The translations under genes were made by a program, and so were the position numbers. Shown here one piece after another: positions 61,183 to 64,000 of a stretch of 64,000 nucleotides of DNA (positions are counted from its first letter, which is position 1; each line of letters starts with the position of its first letter). Source of the DNA: Butyrivibrio sp. FCS014 (GTDB taxonomy: Bacteria; Bacillota; Clostridia; Lachnospirales; Lachnospiraceae); assembly GCF_000526935.1 (NCBI RefSeq), contig NZ_JAHA01000019.1, forward strand, positions 1,116,001 through 1,180,000. Reading direction: 5' to 3'. The notes beneath the pieces were generated by a model. It saw only the letters and a list, made by a program, of their open reading frames with translations, was not told the DNA's origin and ran no database searches.

Positions 61183-63129
61183 TTAGGCCGGTTTGTACTC
61201 GTTTTCATACCACTGCTGGAACATCAGGATGTACCATATCTGAACGCGATAGATTCCATGCAGGGTAAAGTCGGTCCATATCTTTCTGACAATTTCAGGG
61301 TCAAGAAGTCCCTGCTGCCGTAGTTTGTCCTCATTAAGGAGCTCTTCTGCCCATTCTCTGATGGCAGGATCTGTAAGCCACTTGGCGATGGGGATGGAGA
61401 AGCCTTTCTTGGGACGTTCCACCATCTCCTTTGGAACATACCGGTATAATACATCCCGAAGTACCTTTTTGCCAACTTTGTCGTCGCGAAGGTAATCGAT
61501 GGGCAGTGTCCAGGCAAACTCCACGACGTCTTTATCCAGCATGGGCACACGGGTTTCCAGTGAGCAGGCCATGGCGGTCCTGTCTACTTTCACCAGAATG
61601 TCATCCGGGTGATAGAGGACCATGTCCATGAGCATGGCTTCGTGGTTGACTTCCCCAAGGAAATCTGCGGGAAGGTCCATGCACTTGTATTGATACTGTG
61701 CGGCCCTGTTTTTGGCAGGACTGCCATTCTTCAGCGCAATCTTCCTGACTATAGGGTCAGTTTCGTGTTCAAACCTGTGGAGCTCATATGGAGTCTTTGC
61801 CCCAAGGTACAACGCCTTGGAATATCTTGGAGATTCACCGTTTATGGGCTCTTTGGTAAGACCAAGGGCAGCAAGACTTGCGATTTTTCTTAATGGATAT
61901 GGAATCCTGCTGATCTTATTCCATACACGACTCACTGATTCATAGGATCTGTAGCCGCAGAAAAGCTCATCTCCTCCATCTCCTGAAAGAGACACGGTTA
62001 CATGGTCTCTGGTCATCTTGCTGACAAGATACGTGGGAATCTGGGAAGAATCTGCAAAGGGCTCACCAAACATCCCGGGAAGTTTGGGAATAACTGCTTT
62101 GGCATCGTCTTCTGTTATGTAGAGTTCTGTATGGTCTGTACCTAGATGATTCGCAATCTCCTTGGCTATAACAGCTTCATTGAACTTAGGGTCCTCCATG
62201 CCGATGGTGAAGGTGCGGACCTTGCCGGGAGCAAGTGACTGCATCAGTGATACCACAGTGGAGCTGTCGATACCCGCTGATAGGAAAGCGCCCAGAGGCA
62301 CATCAGCTATCATCTGATCCTTGATGGAATTCTTAAGAAGACGCTCAAGCTCGTCGGCCGCTTCCTGGCTGGAACCCTTAAAGAGGTTCTGCTGCCCGCG
62401 CCAGGCGGTGGAAGTCATGGACCAGTAGGTTTCGTGATGAAGGGCAGTGCTTTCGAGGGTTTCAAGAGTTGAACCAGTCTTTTGGGACAATGTTTTCAGA
62501 TTCAGGGTCATGATTGTTCCAGGCTCTAGTTTCTTAATACCCTCGTATATCGAATAAGGTGCAGGAATGTAGCCATCTGCAAAGTACATATCCAGCACGT
62601 TTGTATCTATTTTGTTGTTAAAGCCATCTATTACTCTGAGGCATCCGATATCTGATGCGAAGGCGAATGCTCCATTAACCGTTCCGTAGTACAGGGGTTT
62701 CTCTCCGACTCTGTCCCTGGCGAAGGTCACCGTCTGAGCTTCTTTGTCATAAACCGCGAAGGCAAACATGCCCTTGCTGTGCTCGAGGGTGTAGGGCACA
62801 CCGAACCGTTCAATGGATTCAAGAAGAACCTCGGTGTCGGAGGTGCCGCGGAATGAAACGTTCTCCAACTTGGTTCTCAGCTCTTTTACATTGTATATCT
62901 CGCCGTTATAGACCATCACCAGCCTTCCGCTGTGAGAGGTCATAGGCTGAGCGCCGTTCTTGGAAAGGTCCACAATAGAAAGGCGCCTGTGCCCAAGCGC
63001 CACAAATCCGTCTTCACTTATATAAACTCCGCCATCGTCCGGGCCGCGATGCAGCATCCTCTCGTTCATCTTCAGGATGTTGGCCTTCGCATCGCCCTTA
63101 AAGCCGATGAGTCCAGCAATTCCGCACAT
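61183..63129 (-). CDS. asnB: Asparagine synthase, glutamine-hydrolysing
   Basis: 648 residues from the ATG at 63129, chosen because it puts Cys at position 2 (MCGIAGLIG), the N-terminal nucleophile of the glutaminase domain, after GAGGA; a start eight codons earlier would bury it. Glutaminase domain to about 210 (LGHRRLSIVDLS, VYNGEIYN, RGTSDTEVL), synthetase domain with AGIDSS pyrophosphate loop and SLSGDGGDELFCGY. Length (about 650) matches the AsnB type found in glycan loci, where it may amidate uronic acids instead of making Asn. A TATAAT with TG extension lies upstream. Confidence 0.93.
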   Translation of the reverse strand: MCGIAGLIGFKGDAKANILKMNERMLHRGPDDGGVYISEDGFVALGHRRLSIVDLSKNGAQPMTSHSGRLVMVYNGEIYNVKELRTKLENVSFRGTSDTEVLLESIERFGVPYTLEHSKGMFAFAVYDKEAQTVTFARDRVGEKPLYYGTVNGAFAFASDIGCLRVIDGFNNKIDTNVLDMYFADGYIPAPYSIYEGIKKLEPGTIMTLNLKTLSQKTGSTLETLESTALHHETYWSMTSTAWRGQQNLFKGSSQEAADELERLLKNSIKDQMIADVPLGAFLSAGIDSSTVVSLMQSLAPGKVRTFTIGMEDPKFNEAVIAKEIANHLGTDHTELYITEDDAKAVIPKLPGMFGEPFADSSQIPTYLVSKMTRDHVTVSLSGDGGDELFCGYRSYESVSRVWNKISRIPYPLRKIASLAALGLTKEPINGESPRYSKALYLGAKTPYELHRFEHETDPIVRKIALKNGSPAKNRAAQYQYKCMDLPADFLGEVNHEAMLMDMVLYHPDDILVKVDRTAMACSLETRVPMLDKDVVEFAWTLPIDYLRDDKVGKKVLRDVLYRYVPKEMVERPKKGFSIPIAKWLTDPAIREWAEELLNEDKLRQQGLLDPEIVRKIWTDFTLHGIYRVQIWYILMFQQWYENEYKPA

Positions 63130-63165
63130 ATAGATTCCTCGTTGGTGTAACAACTTATTTCAATG

Positions 63166-63171
63166 ATTATA
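63166..63171 (-). promoter_or_regulatory. Extended -10 box of asnB
   Basis: Minus strand TGCTATAAT; the TATAAT is at 63171-63166, 37 bases before the ATG at 63129. No clear -35 box. The 159-base divergent gap also drives the plus-strand gene at 63289. Confidence 0.5.
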
Positions 63172-63288
63172 GCATAATAATGGGCTTTCTTCATCCCCGC
63201 ACCCATAGTGTCTTTATGCTCTTTCTGAAGTTCGTCAGATATGATAAAATATATCAGTTCGAAAGCATAAATGAGGGGGAGTTACACA

Positions 63289-64000
63289 ATGTCCAAACTT
63301 AATTTCTTACTTGATCTTATCAAGAATCCTGCGACCAGGTTCTATTACCTGTCCGCCCACGGATTCTATCATTCCATGTCTGACGAGGAGTATATCAAGC
63401 GCCTTTGGAAATACAAAATGGGGGACAAGCCTCTTGACCTTGAGAATCCCAAGACCTTTTGTGAAAAGATGCAGTGGCTCAAGATCCATGACCACAATCC
63501 TCGCTACACTAAGCTTGCCGACAAATATGCGGTAAAAAAGATTGTGGCTGATGCCATAGGCGAAGAGCACGTGGTTCCTCTTCTTGGTGTGTGGGATGAT
63601 TTCGATGATATAGACTTTGACAAGCTTCCGGATCAGTTCATTTTGAAGACCACCCACGACAGCGGCGGTTTCATGATCTGCAAGGATAAGAGTACTTTTG
63701 ATAAAGCTGCTGCCAGAAAGAAATTCAAGAAGGCTCTTAAGCGAAACTTCTACTGGAGCGGACGTGAGTGGCAGTACAAGAACATTCCTCCAAGGATCAT
63801 TGCAGAGAAATACATTGATTCTCTTGGAAAGCCTGATTCTCTTGAGTATAAGCTCACCTGCATGGATGGAAAGGTAGTATTTACCACTGTTTGCAAGGGT
63901 ATCGCACACACTGATCTTAGTCTCCGTTCCAACGACCACTTCGACCGTAACGGCGAGAGGATGCCCTGGTATGCATTCTATAAACCCTCCAAGGATCCCG
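63289..64000 (+). CDS. TupA-like ATP-grasp protein, N-terminal part
   Basis: 237 residues visible, then cut by the right edge. GAGGGGGAG site before ATG. Matches the TupA-like ATP-grasp family: NPKTFCEKMQWLKIHDHNPR, YTKLADKYAVKKIV, VVPLLGVWDDFDDIDFDKLP, FILKTTHDSGG, WSGREWQYKNIPPRIIAEKY. Founding member TupA makes teichuronopeptide; relatives in capsule loci add amino acids or act as glycosyltransferases. It is divergent from the rest, so it opens another transcription unit to the right. Confidence 0.85.
   Translation, partial: MSKLNFLLDLIKNPATRFYYLSAHGFYHSMSDEEYIKRLWKYKMGDKPLDLENPKTFCEKMQWLKIHDHNPRYTKLADKYAVKKIVADAIGEEHVVPLLGVWDDFDDIDFDKLPDQFILKTTHDSGGFMICKDKSTFDKAAARKKFKKALKRNFYWSGREWQYKNIPPRIIAEKYIDSLGKPDSLEYKLTCMDGKVVFTTVCKGIAHTDLSLRSNDHFDRNGERMPWYAFYKPSKDP

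Noticed and set aside
63307..63939. Minus-strand open frame of 210 codons at the right edge
   Set aside because: Antisense to the TupA-like gene, which has clear family motifs and a good ribosome-binding site.

Overview
The window is a contiguous block of surface-polysaccharide (capsule / exopolysaccharide / O-antigen-like) biosynthesis genes, almost all on the minus strand, so it reads from high to low coordinates. An AT-rich genome, Gram-positive style GGAGG ribosome-binding sites, a DUF6465 small protein, DUF6020 and DUF6056 membrane proteins, free rubredoxin, high-molecular-weight rubredoxin and an IS66 element together suggest an anaerobic Firmicute of the Lachnospiraceae (Butyrivibrio / Pseudobutyrivibrio-like). 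That assignment is inference; no rRNA or tRNA gene is present to anchor it.

Layout in transcription order. (1) 63.3-64 kb: one plus-strand TupA-type ATP-grasp gene, partial, divergent from the rest. (2) 63.1-58.1 kb: asparagine synthase, an MBOAT O-acyltransferase and an SGNH-type partner; the MBOAT-SGNH gap holds four 33-bp palindromes at 51-53 bp spacing. (3) 58.1-44.9 kb: a cluster with its own promoter: two GT11 fucosyltransferase-like genes plus a third relative, PglK-like ABC flippase, DUF3431-like, DUF5672, GT17 and two GT2 enzymes, Wzy polymerase, DUF6056 protein and pyruvyltransferase. (4) 44.9-33.5 kb: Wzx flippase, acyltransferase-3 proteins, a GH105-like hydrolase, two rubredoxin proteins, rfbG-rfbH for CDP-3,6-dideoxyhexose, DUF6465, and a PseC-like aminotransferase. 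(5) 33.5-18.2 kb: a strikingly AT-rich module with a GT26 fusion, wecB-wecG, GT4/GT32 enzymes, Wzy, two FrhB-like iron-sulfur proteins (one fused to a Gfo/Idh/MocA oxidoreductase), a helical-toroid-like protein, Wzx, and a ruined nucleotide-sugar dehydrogenase. (6) 18.0-15.2 kb: a complete IS66 element with perfect 8-bp target duplications, inserted in already decayed DNA. (7) 14.8-1 kb: Wzy, Wzz-like protein, acetyltransferase, five or more glycosyltransferases, a radical SAM/SPASM protein, Wzx, a second Wzy, a Wzy-GT4 fusion and a Wzz-like protein cut by the left edge.

How it works together: the glycosyltransferases build lipid-linked repeat units, flippases (three Wzx, one ABC) export them, Wzy polymerases (five, one fused) link them, Wzz-like proteins set length, and acyl-, acetyl- and pyruvyltransferases decorate them. 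Several polymerases, flippases and GTs look paralogous across modules, so the window is best read as at least three polysaccharide loci placed end to end. No initiating phosphoglycosyl transferase, GDP-fucose, rfbF or E3-reductase gene is visible here, so those activities must lie elsewhere.
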